DNA of 55,474 bases from an uncultured Coxiella sp. (GCA_902538855.1 CACBGS010000007.1:1-55474); one strand, 5' to 3'. Shown: positions 38,048 through 50,901, numbered from the stretch's first letter. The notes: generated by a model from the sequence alone, not told the origin. Translations and numbers: made by a program.

Positions 38048-38908
38048 ATGCTTGATGATGGCCTATTACATAAAATACATGCACAAGGTAATGACTTCAT
38101 CCTAATACCTCAAAAACGTTACCATGAGTTCAGTGATCTCTCTGCACGCCAACTCCTTGCTCATAGACGTTATGGTATCGGCGCGGACCAATTATTTTTT
38201 ATAGATATAAGTATTAAACAAAACACCTGGAGTGCAAGTATTTTTAACCAAGATGGCCATAGCGCCAGCTTTTGCCTCAATGGTTTATATGCTTGTGCCT
38301 GTTATATTCACAAGCAACACCCCCATATCAAACAATGGCAAATAGTACTTGGTAAACAACAGTATAATGCCACTATTAATAACAACGAAGTATTTATTGA
38401 TGTTCCAAAAACCTATACCAGCAGCACTTGTACCATAGAAAAAAGCTCTATCACACCAGAAGTGGTAGGCACAATAATTAATATAGGAAACCAACATCTA
38501 TTAGTAAACAAAGACAACTATCCCCAGATAACACTGGCTAAACTAGGGGAACAACTACAACAACACCCTCTGTTTCCTGATGGCATCAATTTAAGTTTCT
38601 ACCAAAAAAAGAATATTGGTAGTATACAGATACAAACATATGAAAGAGGTTGCGGCCTAACTTACAGCTGTGGCAGTGCAGGGTTAGCAACAGCCTTACT
38701 AAATTGGCAACAATATCCCGAAACGAAAAAAATCAGCATACATCATCCTGGGGGGGAAAGCACCTACACTAAAAACCATGATAAAATCAGCATGCAAGGA
38801 CAATACAACTATGTTGCTAGCTTTAATTACACCAGCCATCCTTATCCGGAAAAATTTCAGGCTCTACCTGCAAACGCACCTGAAATTGTCGATCAACAGA
38901 CAAAATAA
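38048..38908 (+). CDS. dapF: Diaminopimelate epimerase
   Basis: The 286-residue protein has both catalytic cysteines: C76 in SASFCLNG and C208 in TYSCGSAG, plus HKIHAQGNDF at the start and ERG before the second cysteine. It converts LL- to meso-diaminopimelate for lysine and peptidoglycan. The first active-site loop is CLNG rather than the usual CGNG, an unusual substitution beside the catalytic Cys. The C-terminal ~28 codons overlap murB tail to tail by 86 bases. Confidence 0.88.
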   Translation: MLDDGLLHKIHAQGNDFILIPQKRYHEFSDLSARQLLAHRRYGIGADQLFFIDISIKQNTWSASIFNQDGHSASFCLNGLYACACYIHKQHPHIKQWQIVLGKQQYNATINNNEVFIDVPKTYTSSTCTIEKSSITPEVVGTIINIGNQHLLVNKDNYPQITLAKLGEQLQQHPLFPDGINLSFYQKKNIGSIQIQTYERGCGLTYSCGSAGLATALLNWQQYPETKKISIHHPGGESTYTKNHDKISMQGQYNYVASFNYTSHPYPEKFQALPANAPEIVDQQTK

Positions 38909-39836
38909 GCTTTTCCACAAAAGCTTTTAAATCAGCTCTACAAGCACCACCCTTATGCATCAACACTATTGGATTAATAGCCGATGTCATCAAAGCATTA
39001 TCCGCATACGCACGCCAACCAGCAAGTCGCAGTAAATCACCTGCAAATAGCTTGACCTTACCATGGGGCAAGGCAATTGTAATCATGTCTTTATACTTAG
39101 ACCTCAAATTATCCGCTTGTGCTTTAGACACAATAGGATTTACAAAAAAGCTCCCCACAGTTCCAATCCTTTCCCAATCTGGCAAGCGTTGTTGGCGAAT
39201 AGACATTACGGCAGCTAATACTGCCTGAGGAGTAGCAGCAGCAGTATCATCAAAAAACTGACGCAACCTCGGATAAGTTAGGCAACATCTTGCTTGTTGA
39301 TACAAACGTAAACGTACTGAGAGTATGATATAACGCCCCTTAGCTAAGGACTTAAAAATACTGGCTCTGTAGGCAAACTTACAGGCCTTATTACTAAGAA
39401 CAACTATACGTTTCTGCTGCAAATCCCAAGCCCTACACGAAACAAAAAAATGAGATATATCTACACCATAGGCACCAATATTTTGTACCGGAGCTGCGCC
39501 AACTGTACCAGGAATCAATGCCAAGTTCTCAAGGCCATAAAACCCCTGACCAACACTCCATACTACAAAGTCATGCCAGTTCTCACCTGCTGCCACCTCA
39601 ATGTCCACAAAATCTTTACAAGAACGGAGTATATAAACACCCTGCATTTTATTAACTAACACAGTGCCGGCAAAATGATGGGCTAGAATAACATTACTAC
39701 CAGAGCCAAGGACCACAACAGGACCGTTCGCTACTCTTAGCAATTCTTTCAAAGTATTAAGTGAGTAAAAAGAATGTAATTCTTGACAAGTAGCATGCAA
39801 ATTCATCGTATGATGAGCTGTTAAATATGCAACCAT
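38823..39836 (-). CDS. murB: UDP-N-acetylenolpyruvoylglucosamine reductase
   Basis: The 337-residue FAD enzyme shows VVLGSGSNVILA, the GTVGAAPVQNIGAYGVDI flavin loop, the active Ser in TVGSFFVNP and the terminal acid in VEPEIF. These are the type I MurB landmarks. It makes UDP-N-acetylmuramic acid. The start may be the ATG at 39836 or an in-frame ATG 30 bases later. The gene follows a tRNA by 28 bases, and its last 25 codons, including the EPE motif, lie inside the 86-base overlap with dapF. Confidence 0.93.
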   Translation of the reverse strand: MVAYLTAHHTMNLHATCQELHSFYSLNTLKELLRVANGPVVVLGSGSNVILAHHFAGTVLVNKMQGVYILRSCKDFVDIEVAAGENWHDFVVWSVGQGFYGLENLALIPGTVGAAPVQNIGAYGVDISHFFVSCRAWDLQQKRIVVLSNKACKFAYRASIFKSLAKGRYIILSVRLRLYQQARCCLTYPRLRQFFDDTAAATPQAVLAAVMSIRQQRLPDWERIGTVGSFFVNPIVSKAQADNLRSKYKDMITIALPHGKVKLFAGDLLRLAGWRAYADNALMTSAINPIVLMHKGGACRADLKAFVEKLILSVDRQFQVRLQVEPEIFPDKDGWCN

Positions 39837-39864
39837 TAATGCTTACCACGCTGGCATAATTATA

Positions 39865-39941
39865 TGGTGGGCCTACTAGGACTCGAACCTAGGACCAAAT
39901 GATTATGAGTCATCTGCTCTAACCAACTGAGCTATAGGCCC
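39865..39941 (-). tRNA. tRNA with CAT anticodon, probably tRNA-Ile2
   Basis: On the minus strand GGGCCTA pairs with TAGGCCC, the anticodon loop CTCATAA is closed by GATGA/TCATT, and the T arm is CCTAG-GTTCGAGT-CTAGT-like. CCA is encoded at 39865-39867 (unlike the other two tRNAs here). The arm AGCAGATGACTCATAATC resembles E. coli ileX, whose anticodon C becomes lysidine to read AUA. An elongator Met identity cannot be excluded. Calling it needs tRNAscan-SE plus a TilS-determinant model. Confidence 0.8.
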
Positions 39942-39952
39942 AACGCTGCTGC

Positions 39953-39981
39953 ATGATAATATTTTTTCACTAGAAAAACAA
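39953..39981 (-). promoter_or_regulatory. Putative promoter of the CAT tRNA and murB
   Basis: On the minus strand TTGTTT (39976-39981), a 17-base spacer and TATCAT (39953-39958) end 11 bases before the tRNA. Spacing matches the other two tRNA promoters, but the hexamers are weaker. Confidence 0.5.
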
Positions 39982-40065
39982 GTAGGACATATGAAATATA
40001 CCAAGAAATTCAAAAATACAAATAGTATACATCGCGGAATATATAAATAAAAAAAAGCTAAAAAT

Positions 40066-40095
40066 TTGATTTTACATTCCCAAATGCGATAAAAT
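40066..40095 (+). promoter_or_regulatory. Putative sigma-70 promoter of efp
   Basis: TTGATT (40066-40071), an 18-base spacer and TAAAAT (40090-40095) lie 28 bases before the ATG of efp, followed by AAGG as the ribosome site. The pieces are close to consensus. Confidence 0.6.
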
Positions 40096-40123
40096 ACACG
40101 TAATTAAACCAAGGCTTAGCATT

Positions 40124-40684
40124 ATGAAATATAGTACCAGCGAATTTAAAAACGGCTTAAAAGTACTCATCAATAATGAACCCTACAACATAATTGATAA
40201 CACCTTCGAAAAACCTGGAAAAGGCCAAGCCTTTACCAGAATCAAAGTAAAAAACTTATTAACCGGTAAAGTTCTGGATAAAACCTATAAATCTGGACAA
40301 AGCATCCCTAAAGCTGATATTCATGAGCAAACCATGACTTATCTATACCGAGAAGGTGACTTATTTTGCTTTATGGACCAAAATAGTTATGAACAAATAG
40401 ATATTGATAAAAGTGTTGTTGCTGAGAATTACCAATGGCTCATAGAGCAAAACCCATGCCAAATACTATTCTGGAACCAACAAGCAGTTGCTATTACCCC
40501 TGAAAACTTCATTCATGTGGCAGTAATCGAGTGCGAACCAGGAGTAAGAGGCGACACAGTAAGCGGCGGCAGCAAAAACGCCACTATAGCAACTGGCGCC
40601 AATATTAAAGTACCATTATTTATTAATGAGAATGATACTATTAAAGTAGATACCAGAACTGGCACATATGTATCAAGAGTATAG
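40124..40684 (+). CDS. efp: Elongation factor P
   Basis: The 186-residue protein matches EF-P from end to end: the KOW domain with EKPGKGQAF, where Lys33 is the likely beta-lysylation site, two OB domains, and the ending KVDTRTGTYVSRV. EF-P rescues ribosomes stalled on polyproline. Lys33 and its PGKG context resemble the EpmA/EpmB-modified form; those enzymes are not in the window. The stop is separated by two bases from the ATG of the next gene. Confidence 0.96.
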   Translation: MKYSTSEFKNGLKVLINNEPYNIIDNTFEKPGKGQAFTRIKVKNLLTGKVLDKTYKSGQSIPKADIHEQTMTYLYREGDLFCFMDQNSYEQIDIDKSVVAENYQWLIEQNPCQILFWNQQAVAITPENFIHVAVIECEPGVRGDTVSGGSKNATIATGANIKVPLFINENDTIKVDTRTGTYVSRV

Positions 40685-40686
40685 TG

Positions 40687-41043
40687 ATGAACGCCCAACC
40701 AAATATTAACATCACCGAAAGCACCAGTGAAAAAGTATACGACCTTATGCAAGAAGAAGGCGATCTAGAGCTTAAGTTACGTATTTTTATTACAGGTGGA
40801 GGCTGCCATGGCTTTCAATACGGGTTTGCTTTTGAAAAAGACAAAACAGATGAAGACTTCAAGTTCAGTACCCACAGCACATCTAAACAGGAAGTAGCAA
40901 TTATAATAGACCCAATCAGTATACAATATTTAGATGGCAGTACAATTGATTATATCACTGACGCACAAGGCGAACGCTTTATAATCAAAAACCCTAATGC
41001 AAAAACTACTTGTGGTTGCAATCAATCGTTCAGCACTAGTTAA
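40687..41043 (+). CDS. erpA: A-type iron-sulfur carrier (ErpA-like)
   Basis: About 118 residues from the ATG at 40687; a GTG one codon earlier is possible. The three cysteines that bind the cluster are in place, GGGCHGFQYGF and the terminal TCGCNQSF, and the segment between fits ErpA/IscA. It delivers Fe-S clusters to apoproteins. The order efp-erpA is two genes on one strand. The last eight bases overlap engB tail to tail. ErpA is favoured over IscA by the N-terminal ITESTSEKV region, but this is a close family call. Confidence 0.85.
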   Translation: MNAQPNINITESTSEKVYDLMQEEGDLELKLRIFITGGGCHGFQYGFAFEKDKTDEDFKFSTHSTSKQEVAIIIDPISIQYLDGSTIDYITDAQGERFIIKNPNAKTTCGCNQSFSTS

Positions 41044-41629
41044 TAGCTAATACCTCTACCATATGCTCAGCCACAGAATCCAAACCAATTTTCTCATTAG
41101 CTGATACGGCTAACACTTTGACAACATTAACTTGCTTGGCAAGCTTTTTAGCTATTTCTTGCGGCAATCTATTTTGTTCATCCCTATTCAAGGCATCTAT
41201 CTTATTTAATAAAACCACAACAGAAGTAGATATAGTACTTAGTGTTTCTAGCATAATTTTATCGTTGTTATTCAGCGGATGACGCGCATCCATAATCCAA
41301 TACACACAGACTAAACTATGGCGCTTTTTAAAATAAGCTTGCATTAATTGTTGCCAATGTGCACGCATTTTTTGATCAACCTTAGCAAAACCATAACCTG
41401 GACAATCTATCAAGCGTGCATGTGTGCACAAATCATAAACATTTAAACACTGAGTACGACCTGGTGTTTTACTAGTTTTAGCAATTTTTTTTCTAGAAAA
41501 AAGCGCATTTATCAAACTAGATTTACCCACATTAGATCTACCTATAAAGCACACCTCAAAACCAGCATCATCAGGCATATCCGCAAGCTGATAACAACTT
41601 TTCGAAAATTTAATATCACGCAACTGCAT
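41036..41629 (-). CDS. engB: EngB/YihA ribosome-assembly GTPase
   Basis: The 197-residue GTPase has G1 GRSNVGKSS (30-38), a G2-like TPGRTQ, G3 DCPGYG and G4 NKID, all typical of EngB (YsxC/YihA), which helps assemble the large ribosomal subunit. Length is normal. It lies nine bases downstream of fba on the same strand, so the two are probably co-transcribed. Confidence 0.95.
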   Translation of the reverse strand: MQLRDIKFSKSCYQLADMPDDAGFEVCFIGRSNVGKSSLINALFSRKKIAKTSKTPGRTQCLNVYDLCTHARLIDCPGYGFAKVDQKMRAHWQQLMQAYFKKRHSLVCVYWIMDARHPLNNNDKIMLETLSTISTSVVVLLNKIDALNRDEQNRLPQEIAKKLAKQVNVVKVLAVSANEKIGLDSVAEHMVEVLAIN

Positions 41630-41638
41630 AATAAACCA

Positions 41639-42709
41639 TCAAACCCCTACTGGCTCTGTATAAGCATGACTATGCTCATAGAAAGAAACCATATGCGAAA
41701 AAGACAAAGCCTTAATCTTATTTGCATGACCACTTGCCCCAAAAGCACTTAATCTTGCCTCACATATCTTTTGCATGGCATCAATAGAAGCCTGCAAATA
41801 TTTTCTTGGATCGAAAGCACTTGGATTGTCAGTTAGATAAGAGCGTATTGCAGCTGTAGCTGCTAAACGTAAATCAGTGTCTATATTAACCTTTCTAACC
41901 CCATGCTTAATTCCAACTAATATTTGCTCCACAGGCACACCATATGTCGCTGGAATATTGCCACCACATTTATTAATAATCGCCAATAAATCTTGGGGCA
42001 CCGAAGAAGATCCGTGCATAACTAAATGCGTATTAGGGCATTTCTTATGAATAGCCATTATTCTTTCTATAGCTAAGACTTGATCAGTAGGAGGTTTAGT
42101 AAACTTATAAGCACCATGACTAGTACCAATTGCAATGGCTAAAGCATCTACACCAGTCGCATCAACAAAAGCCCTAGCCTCATCAGGATCAGTCAACAAC
42201 TGAGACTCGTGCAAAACACCACTAGCCCCAGAACCGTCTTCCTCACCAGCAATCCCTGTCTCCAAACTGCCTAAACAACCTAATTCACCTTCAACAGAAA
42301 CACCACAAGCATGGGCCATTTGTACCACTTGCTTGGTAACAGCAACATTATAATCATAACTGGTTGGAGTCTTCATATCAGCCGCTAAAGAACCATCCAT
42401 CATCACTGAAGTAAAACCCAGCTGCATAGAACGTTGACAAACCGCCGGAGATGCACCATGATCCTGGTGCAATACCACAGGAATATGCGGCCATTCCTCG
42501 ACAGCAGCCAAAACCATTGCTCGAATAAAAGAAGAACCTGCATATTTTCTTGCACCTTGGGAAGCTTGCAAAATAACAGGACTGTTAGTTTTATCTGCTG
42601 CTTGCATAATTGCCCTAATTTGCTCAATATTATTTACATTAAATGCAGGCATACCAAAACCATTTTCAGCAGCATAATCTAACAACTGTCTCAAAGTGAT
42701 CAATGCCAT
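41639..42709 (-). CDS. fba: Fructose-bisphosphate aldolase, class II
   Basis: The 356-residue protein is a class II (zinc) aldolase of the longer type: [11 protein letters not shown] at the start, [10 protein letters not shown] with a metal-binding His, SVMMDGS, the glutamates of [13 protein letters not shown] and HGSSSVP. An AAGGAG site precedes the ATG. It cleaves fructose-1,6-bisphosphate and is needed in both directions. In Coxiella and Francisella it sits near the pgk-pyk cluster; here it is about 30 kb away and paired with engB. Confidence 0.95.
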   Translation of the reverse strand: MALITLRQLLDYAAENGFGMPAFNVNNIEQIRAIMQAADKTNSPVILQASQGARKYAGSSFIRAMVLAAVEEWPHIPVVLHQDHGASPAVCQRSMQLGFTSVMMDGSLAADMKTPTSYDYNVAVTKQVVQMAHACGVSVEGELGCLGSLETGIAGEEDGSGASGVLHESQLLTDPDEARAFVDATGVDALAIAIGTSHGAYKFTKPPTDQVLAIERIMAIHKKCPNTHLVMHGSSSVPQDLLAIINKCGGNIPATYGVPVEQILVGIKHGVRKVNIDTDLRLAATAAIRSYLTDNPSAFDPRKYLQASIDAMQKICEARLSAFGASGHANKIKALSFSHMVSFYEHSHAYTEPVGV

Positions 42710-42849
42710 AACAACTCCTTAATTTAGGACAATAATGATGGTTATGCTAACGTAAAATAGTATTTTTGCCAAGTGATTTAATTAGTTATTACTTGCAGAG
42801 TATTATATTTATGTTAGTATAAGCACACCCACAAACAATAACCTCATTA

Positions 42850-43903
<1,054 letters not shown>

Positions 43904-43917
43904 GGGAGACAAATACC

Positions 43918-44211
43918 ATGGAAATACTTGAACACATTGCAGCTATACAGACTATGACCATAATGGCAGTAACCATTATCATTAGTATTGGAGCATTTGC
44001 TACTGCATTTGGCTTTGCAATATTAGGCAGTAAATTTTTAGAGAGTACCGCCAGACAACCAGAAATTGCACCTATGCTACAAACGAGAATGTTTATGGTT
44101 GCGGCCCTACTTGACGGGGTAACAATGATTGGTATCGGTGTATCATTATGGTTTAGTACTGCTAACCCATTTTTAAGTACATTTATCGAAGCGAGCAAAC
44201 AACTAGCTTAG
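43918..44211 (+). CDS. atpE: ATP synthase subunit c
   Basis: The 97-residue hairpin has the conserved loop ARQPE (45-49) and the proton-carrying acid D66 in ALLDGVTM. The first helix has the small-residue pattern GAFATAFGFAILGSKFLE. The N-terminus is somewhat longer than the 79-residue E. coli protein. An Asp rather than Glu carrier suggests H+ coupling, but coupling ion cannot be fixed by eye. Confidence 0.95.
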   Translation: MEILEHIAAIQTMTIMAVTIIISIGAFATAFGFAILGSKFLESTARQPEIAPMLQTRMFMVAALLDGVTMIGIGVSLWFSTANPFLSTFIEASKQLA

Positions 44212-44220
44212 GCACTACAT

Positions 44221-44700
44221 ATGGATATAAATGCAACACTTCTAGTCGAAGTAGTCATCTTTCTTGGTTTTGTAACACTAACCATGCGCTACGTATGGCC
44301 ACCCATATTGGCAGTACTCAAAGAGCGACAACTACATATAGAACAAGGGTTGCGCAATACTGATCAAGCTAAACAAACCTTAGAGGATGCGCATACAGTA
44401 GCCGACAATCTAGTTCATCAAGCCAGAAAAAAAGCAGATGAAATGATAGAAAGCGCACAAATAGAAGCGGGCAACATTCTCACCAAGGCAAAACAAGATT
44501 GTGATGAGTATAAAAAACAAACTGAACTAACGCTCATTGCTACACAAAACAAACTCAAACTCAGTGCTGAGAAAAAGATACGTGAAAAAGTCAGTGAATT
44601 TTGTATGGCAATATGTAAAAAAGTACTTAATGAAAAAACCCTATCCTCTGAAGTTGAAAAGAAAGTACTAAATTATTTTACCCTTAGCGAGGAAACCTAA
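44221..44700 (+). CDS. atpF: ATP synthase subunit b
   Basis: The 159-residue protein has one N-terminal membrane helix (about 5-26) followed by a long charged coiled coil rich in K, E, A and Q, the peripheral-stalk form. The segment MRYVWPPILAVLKERQ is typical of subunit b. Its stop overlaps the atpH start by one base. Confidence 0.94.
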   Translation: MDINATLLVEVVIFLGFVTLTMRYVWPPILAVLKERQLHIEQGLRNTDQAKQTLEDAHTVADNLVHQARKKADEMIESAQIEAGNILTKAKQDCDEYKKQTELTLIATQNKLKLSAEKKIREKVSEFCMAICKKVLNEKTLSSEVEKKVLNYFTLSEET

Positions 44701-45224
44701 TGTACCATCCTGCAGGCAAAACATATGCACAAGCTGCATTTAACTGCAGTGACAGCTGGTTAGATTTTCTAGAAAAGCTAGCCATAATCGCAAAGCATAG
44801 TGACTTTATCAGTACCGCTAACAACCCAAATGTCAGTAATCAAACCTTGCTTGCTATAATTAACAAAATATATGCACTTAATAAAGACCAAACAGCGTTT
44901 GTCAGCCTGCTAATAAACAAAAAAAGAATACTACTAGCAAATCAAATACTAGTGCACTACACTAAACTCTTAGATATGGCAAAAAACACATCAAAAGTTC
45001 AAGTATGTACTGCAAAAAAAACAAATAAACAACAAAGAGCAACTATAGAAGACTATGCCAAAAAGCAACTTAAATCCAAACAAAAACTAGAATATAGCTA
45101 CACAACAGATCCCGATTTAATTGCTGGTTTCACGCTACATAACGAAAGTACATTAATCGATTGCTCCATTAAGGGGCAACTATCTAAACTACAGGAAACA
45201 ATAGCTGGGGATATTTATGGCTGA
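44700..45224 (+). CDS. atpH: ATP synthase subunit delta
   Basis: The 174-residue soluble protein sits between b and alpha and has the C-terminal delta pattern [28 protein letters not shown] (seen in parts). It joins the stalk to the F1 head. It overlaps both neighbours by a few bases, as is usual in this operon. Confidence 0.93.
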   Translation: MYHPAGKTYAQAAFNCSDSWLDFLEKLAIIAKHSDFISTANNPNVSNQTLLAIINKIYALNKDQTAFVSLLINKKRILLANQILVHYTKLLDMAKNTSKVQVCTAKKTNKQQRATIEDYAKKQLKSKQKLEYSYTTDPDLIAGFTLHNESTLIDCSIKGQLSKLQETIAGDIYG

Positions 45225-46764
45225 TCAAAAAATCAATACTGATGAAATGGCAAACATCATCACCGATGCTATTAAGTCATTTAATATTGAAAAACGTCAA
45301 CAAAACCAAGGAACTATTGTTAGTATCCAAGATGGTATAGTACAAATAGACGGTCTGGGCGATATAGTATCCGGAGAAATGTTAGACTTTGGTAACAACA
45401 TCTATGGCATGGCATTAAACCTTGAAGAAAATATCACCGGCGCTGTTGTTCTTGGCGACAGTACGCACATAAGAGAAGGCTCTATTGTCAAAGCAACCCA
45501 ACATGTATTAAAAGTTCCTACCGGCGAAGCATTACTTGGAAGAGTAGTTAATGCACTAGGCCAACCCATTGATGGTTTAGGCCCCATAGATGCGAAACAG
45601 TATGAACCTATTGAAAAAATCGCACCAGGTGTTATCTACAGACAATCTGTTGATCAGCCGCTACAAACCGGCTTGAAAGCCATTGATACTATGACACCTA
45701 TTGGCAAAGGCCAACGGGAACTTATTATTGGTGATAGACAAACAGGTAAAACCACAATTGCGATTGATACTATTATCAATCAAAAAGACTCTGGCGTTAA
45801 ATGTATTTATGTTGCAATTGGACAGAAAGCTTCTTCCATTGCCGTACTGATGCAAAAATTAAAAGACCATGATGCCTTATCTTACACAACTATAATCAGT
45901 GCTAGTGCCAGTGATACTGCTGCACTGCAATACATTGCACCTTATAGTGGCTGTACTATTGGTGAGTATTATCGGGATAAAGGAGAAGATGCTCTAATCA
46001 TTTATGACGACCTAAGCAAACACGCTGCTGCCTACCGACAAATATCATTATTACTACGTAGACCTCCAGGTCGTGAAGCCTATCCTGGAGATATATTCTA
46101 TCTACACTCAAGATTATTAGAACGCGCAGCAAGAGTAAACACCGACTACGTTGCTCAATGCACCAACGGCACTGTTACCGACAAAACCGGTTCTTTAACT
46201 GCATTACCCATAGTAGAGACACAAGCAGGCGATGTTTCAGCTTTTGTACCGACTAATGTTATCTCCATTACAGATGGACAAATATTTCTCGATACCAGCC
46301 TATTTAATTCAGGAGTACGACCTGCAGTAAACTCTGGCTTATCAGTATCACGGGTAGGAGGTGCAGCACAAACCCCTATCATCAAAAAATTAGGCAGTAG
46401 CATACGTATCTCATTAGCACAATTTAGAGAATTAGAAGCTTTTTCCCAGTTCTCATCTGATCTTGATGAAAGTACCAGAAAACAACTTAACCACGGTAAA
46501 AAAGTCATCGAACTTATGAAACAACCGGCATATGCCCCACTGTCTATGGAAATAATGGCATGCATACTCATGTTAGCGGAATCTAAAACCATCAGCAAAA
46601 TATCTCCCGATAAGGTTGGGAAATTAAGCTCTAAACTGGTAACCTACCTACATAAACAAGGTAGTGATCTACTTACTAGCATACGTAATAGCCCAAAACT
46701 TTCTGATAATACCCAGGAAGCTTTTGATACCCTCTTAAATCAATTTATGCAGACATTCGTATGA
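45217..46764 (+). CDS. atpA: ATP synthase subunit alpha
   Basis: The 515-residue F1 subunit has the P-loop GDRQTGKTT and the alpha-subunit signatures [22 protein letters not shown] and [13 protein letters not shown]. It contributes the non-catalytic nucleotide sites. A GGGG ribosome site precedes the ATG. It overlaps atpG by four bases. Confidence 0.97.
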   Translation: MADQKINTDEMANIITDAIKSFNIEKRQQNQGTIVSIQDGIVQIDGLGDIVSGEMLDFGNNIYGMALNLEENITGAVVLGDSTHIREGSIVKATQHVLKVPTGEALLGRVVNALGQPIDGLGPIDAKQYEPIEKIAPGVIYRQSVDQPLQTGLKAIDTMTPIGKGQRELIIGDRQTGKTTIAIDTIINQKDSGVKCIYVAIGQKASSIAVLMQKLKDHDALSYTTIISASASDTAALQYIAPYSGCTIGEYYRDKGEDALIIYDDLSKHAAAYRQISLLLRRPPGREAYPGDIFYLHSRLLERAARVNTDYVAQCTNGTVTDKTGSLTALPIVETQAGDVSAFVPTNVISITDGQIFLDTSLFNSGVRPAVNSGLSVSRVGGAAQTPIIKKLGSSIRISLAQFRELEAFSQFSSDLDESTRKQLNHGKKVIELMKQPAYAPLSMEIMACILMLAESKTISKISPDKVGKLSSKLVTYLHKQGSDLLTSIRNSPKLSDNTQEAFDTLLNQFMQTFV

Positions 46765-47627
46765 GCCAAGTACAACGCATCAAAAAAACCATACATAGCA
46801 CGCAGAAAACCACAAAAATAACCAATGCTATGATGCTAGTATCTACTAGTAAACTAGGAAAAGCACAACAAAAAATGCATAATAGTCGACCATTTGTAGA
46901 AAAAATAACAGAAACCCTTGGACATTTTGTCTCTACAGAGCAAACATATAACCATCCATTTCTCATCAAGCAAACAGATATTAAAGCCGTTGGTATAATC
47001 ATTATCAGCTCTGATAAAGGTCTATGTGGGAGCTTAAACCATGCTATTTTCAAAAAAGCATTACAAACAATGCAAGAATATAAAGCACAGAATATAGCAT
47101 GCCCTGTTGCCACTATTGGCAAAAAAAGCTACCACTTCTTCAAAAAAATTAAGGCTAATATTGTCGCCCATACACAAGATTTAAGCCCAGATCCTAAAAT
47201 CGGCGAAATAGGCGAACTAATATATCAAATGATAGGTCGCTATCATCAACAACAATTACAAAAAGTACTCATTTTTAGCAATCAATTTGAATCAACATTA
47301 GTTCAGATTCCAAAAGTACAAACACTACTGCCTATTAAGTCAATACCATCATCTATTGATAACTATCAATGTCAATATGAATACGAGCCGAATAAGGCTG
47401 CTATTGTTAATGGCTTGTTAAAATCTTATGTGGAGTCTATTATCTACCAAGCATTACTTGAGAATATCGCATGTGAGCATGCTGCGAGAATGATAGCTAT
47501 GAAAAATGCCACTGACAATGCGAATAATATTATAGATGAGCTACAGCTAGCATACAATAAAGCTCGCCAAGCCAATATCACGAAAGAAATTTCAGAAATA
47601 GTATCTGGTGCCGATGCACTAGGCTAA
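46761..47627 (+). CDS. atpG: ATP synthase subunit gamma
   Basis: The 288-residue central shaft protein begins with [19 protein letters not shown] and ends with ...[15 protein letters not shown], the paired helices that enter the F1 head. The [11 protein letters not shown] segment is conserved. It is followed by atpD after 18 bases with a GGAGGG ribosome site. Confidence 0.96.
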   Translation: MSQVQRIKKTIHSTQKTTKITNAMMLVSTSKLGKAQQKMHNSRPFVEKITETLGHFVSTEQTYNHPFLIKQTDIKAVGIIIISSDKGLCGSLNHAIFKKALQTMQEYKAQNIACPVATIGKKSYHFFKKIKANIVAHTQDLSPDPKIGEIGELIYQMIGRYHQQQLQKVLIFSNQFESTLVQIPKVQTLLPIKSIPSSIDNYQCQYEYEPNKAAIVNGLLKSYVESIIYQALLENIACEHAARMIAMKNATDNANNIIDELQLAYNKARQANITKEISEIVSGADALG

Positions 47628-49471
<1,844 letters not shown>

Positions 49472-50881
49472 TTGACTATAGTTTCTAATACAGCACAGGA
49501 TTTTTCTGTACTTATCCTAGCAGGCGGACAAGGTAAACGCATGCAGTCAGCCCTGCCTAAAGTACTAACAAAGCTTGGCAATAAAATGTTACTAGAACAT
49601 GTTTTAGACACAGCAAAATTGCTGTGCCCAAAACAGACATTAGTAGTAATACCACAAGCAAGTACTAATATTTTCAGCAAACACATCAAACAACACAATC
49701 CGCAATGGATTGAACAATCACAACCACTAGGCACAGCCCACGCAGTTTATGAAGCATTAGCAGAAATACACACAAAACATGTATTAGTACTATATGCAGA
49801 TGTACCACTAACCTCACCTAGCCTACTAGAAAACTTTATTAAACAATGTGGCACACAGCTAGGCATTATAACGGCAATATGCAAAAACCCTCATGGTTAT
49901 GGCCGCATTATTAGAGATAGCCAAAAAAACATCACAGCCATTATTGAGCAAAAAGATTGCGACCAACAAAGCAATGCCATTAAAGAAATTAACAGTGGTA
50001 TTGGGTTTTACCCAGTAGATTTTCTCAAGCAGCAATGGAAAAACATTCAAAACAACAATCAACAGCAGGAGTTTTATTTAACAGATTATGTTAAAATTTG
50101 GTCAAAAAGCAAAGACATAAAATACATTGTCACTGAAGATTTGGACCAAATAAGTGGGATAAACAATCTCACACAACTGCATACTTTAGAAAGAATATGG
50201 CAAAAAAACTATGCCAAGAAGCTATTAGAGAACGGCGTACATATTGCTGATATTAATCGCTTTGATTGTCGAGGTGAGCTAAACATTGACTCAGGATGTT
50301 ATATTGACATCAATTGTATATTTATCGGCAAAGTGAGTATTGGCCGTAATTGTCATATCGGTGCAAACTGTATATTAGAAAATGTCAATATTGGTGATAA
50401 TACCAATATTCAAGCAATGAGCATACTACGTAATAGTAAAATAGATGAATACGCTAAAGTAGGACCATTTGCTTATGCTAAAGATAAAACACATCTTGCC
50501 AAATACGCTCAAATAGGCTGTTTTGTTGAAACCAAGTCCACTTATCTAGGACAACACAGTAAAGCAAACCATCTTGCTTATCTTGGTAATATGAATATAG
50601 AAGAACATGTAAATATAGGAGCGGGTGTCATTCACTGTAACTACAATGGTATCAACAAGTTTACATCGACTATAAAAAAACAAGCATTTATTGGAGCAAA
50701 CAGTCAAATAGTAGGACCAGTAATAGTTCATGAACAAGCAACAGTGGGTGCTGGCTCAACTATTACAAAAGATGTACCTGCAGCAAAGCTCACTTTAGCA
50801 AGATCTAGGCAAAAAACAATTGAACACTGGGAAAGCCCTAGAAAAAGAGAATATTTACAGTCTGAAATTGATAAAGACTGA
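49472..50881 (+). CDS. glmU: GlmU, bifunctional UDP-GlcNAc pyrophosphorylase
   Basis: The 469-residue protein has the uridyltransferase domain (LILAGGQGKRM, then PKVL) and a C-terminal left-handed beta helix made of many hexapeptide repeats (such as IGRNCHIGANC, NIGAGVIHCNYNG, IGANSQIVGP). It makes UDP-N-acetylglucosamine from glucosamine-1-phosphate. No ATG precedes the nucleotide motif; the only sensible start is TTG at 49472, directly after the atpC stop and preceded by an AGAGA-like site. It follows the ATP synthase operon, as in many gammaproteobacteria. Confidence 0.95.
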   Translation: MTIVSNTAQDFSVLILAGGQGKRMQSALPKVLTKLGNKMLLEHVLDTAKLLCPKQTLVVIPQASTNIFSKHIKQHNPQWIEQSQPLGTAHAVYEALAEIHTKHVLVLYADVPLTSPSLLENFIKQCGTQLGIITAICKNPHGYGRIIRDSQKNITAIIEQKDCDQQSNAIKEINSGIGFYPVDFLKQQWKNIQNNNQQQEFYLTDYVKIWSKSKDIKYIVTEDLDQISGINNLTQLHTLERIWQKNYAKKLLENGVHIADINRFDCRGELNIDSGCYIDINCIFIGKVSIGRNCHIGANCILENVNIGDNTNIQAMSILRNSKIDEYAKVGPFAYAKDKTHLAKYAQIGCFVETKSTYLGQHSKANHLAYLGNMNIEEHVNIGAGVIHCNYNGINKFTSTIKKQAFIGANSQIVGPVIVHEQATVGAGSTITKDVPAAKLTLARSRQKTIEHWESPRKREYLQSEIDKD

Positions 50882-50901
50882 TTGACAACAAAGGGGAAGT
50901 T

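Noticed and set aside
42793-42823. Promoter TTGCAG/TATAAG for the atp operon
   Set aside because: The spacer is 19 bases and the hexamers are poor; not strong enough to annotate.
50882-50901. glmS ribozyme or riboswitch
   Set aside because: Only 20 bases separate glmU from glmS, too short for the ribozyme.
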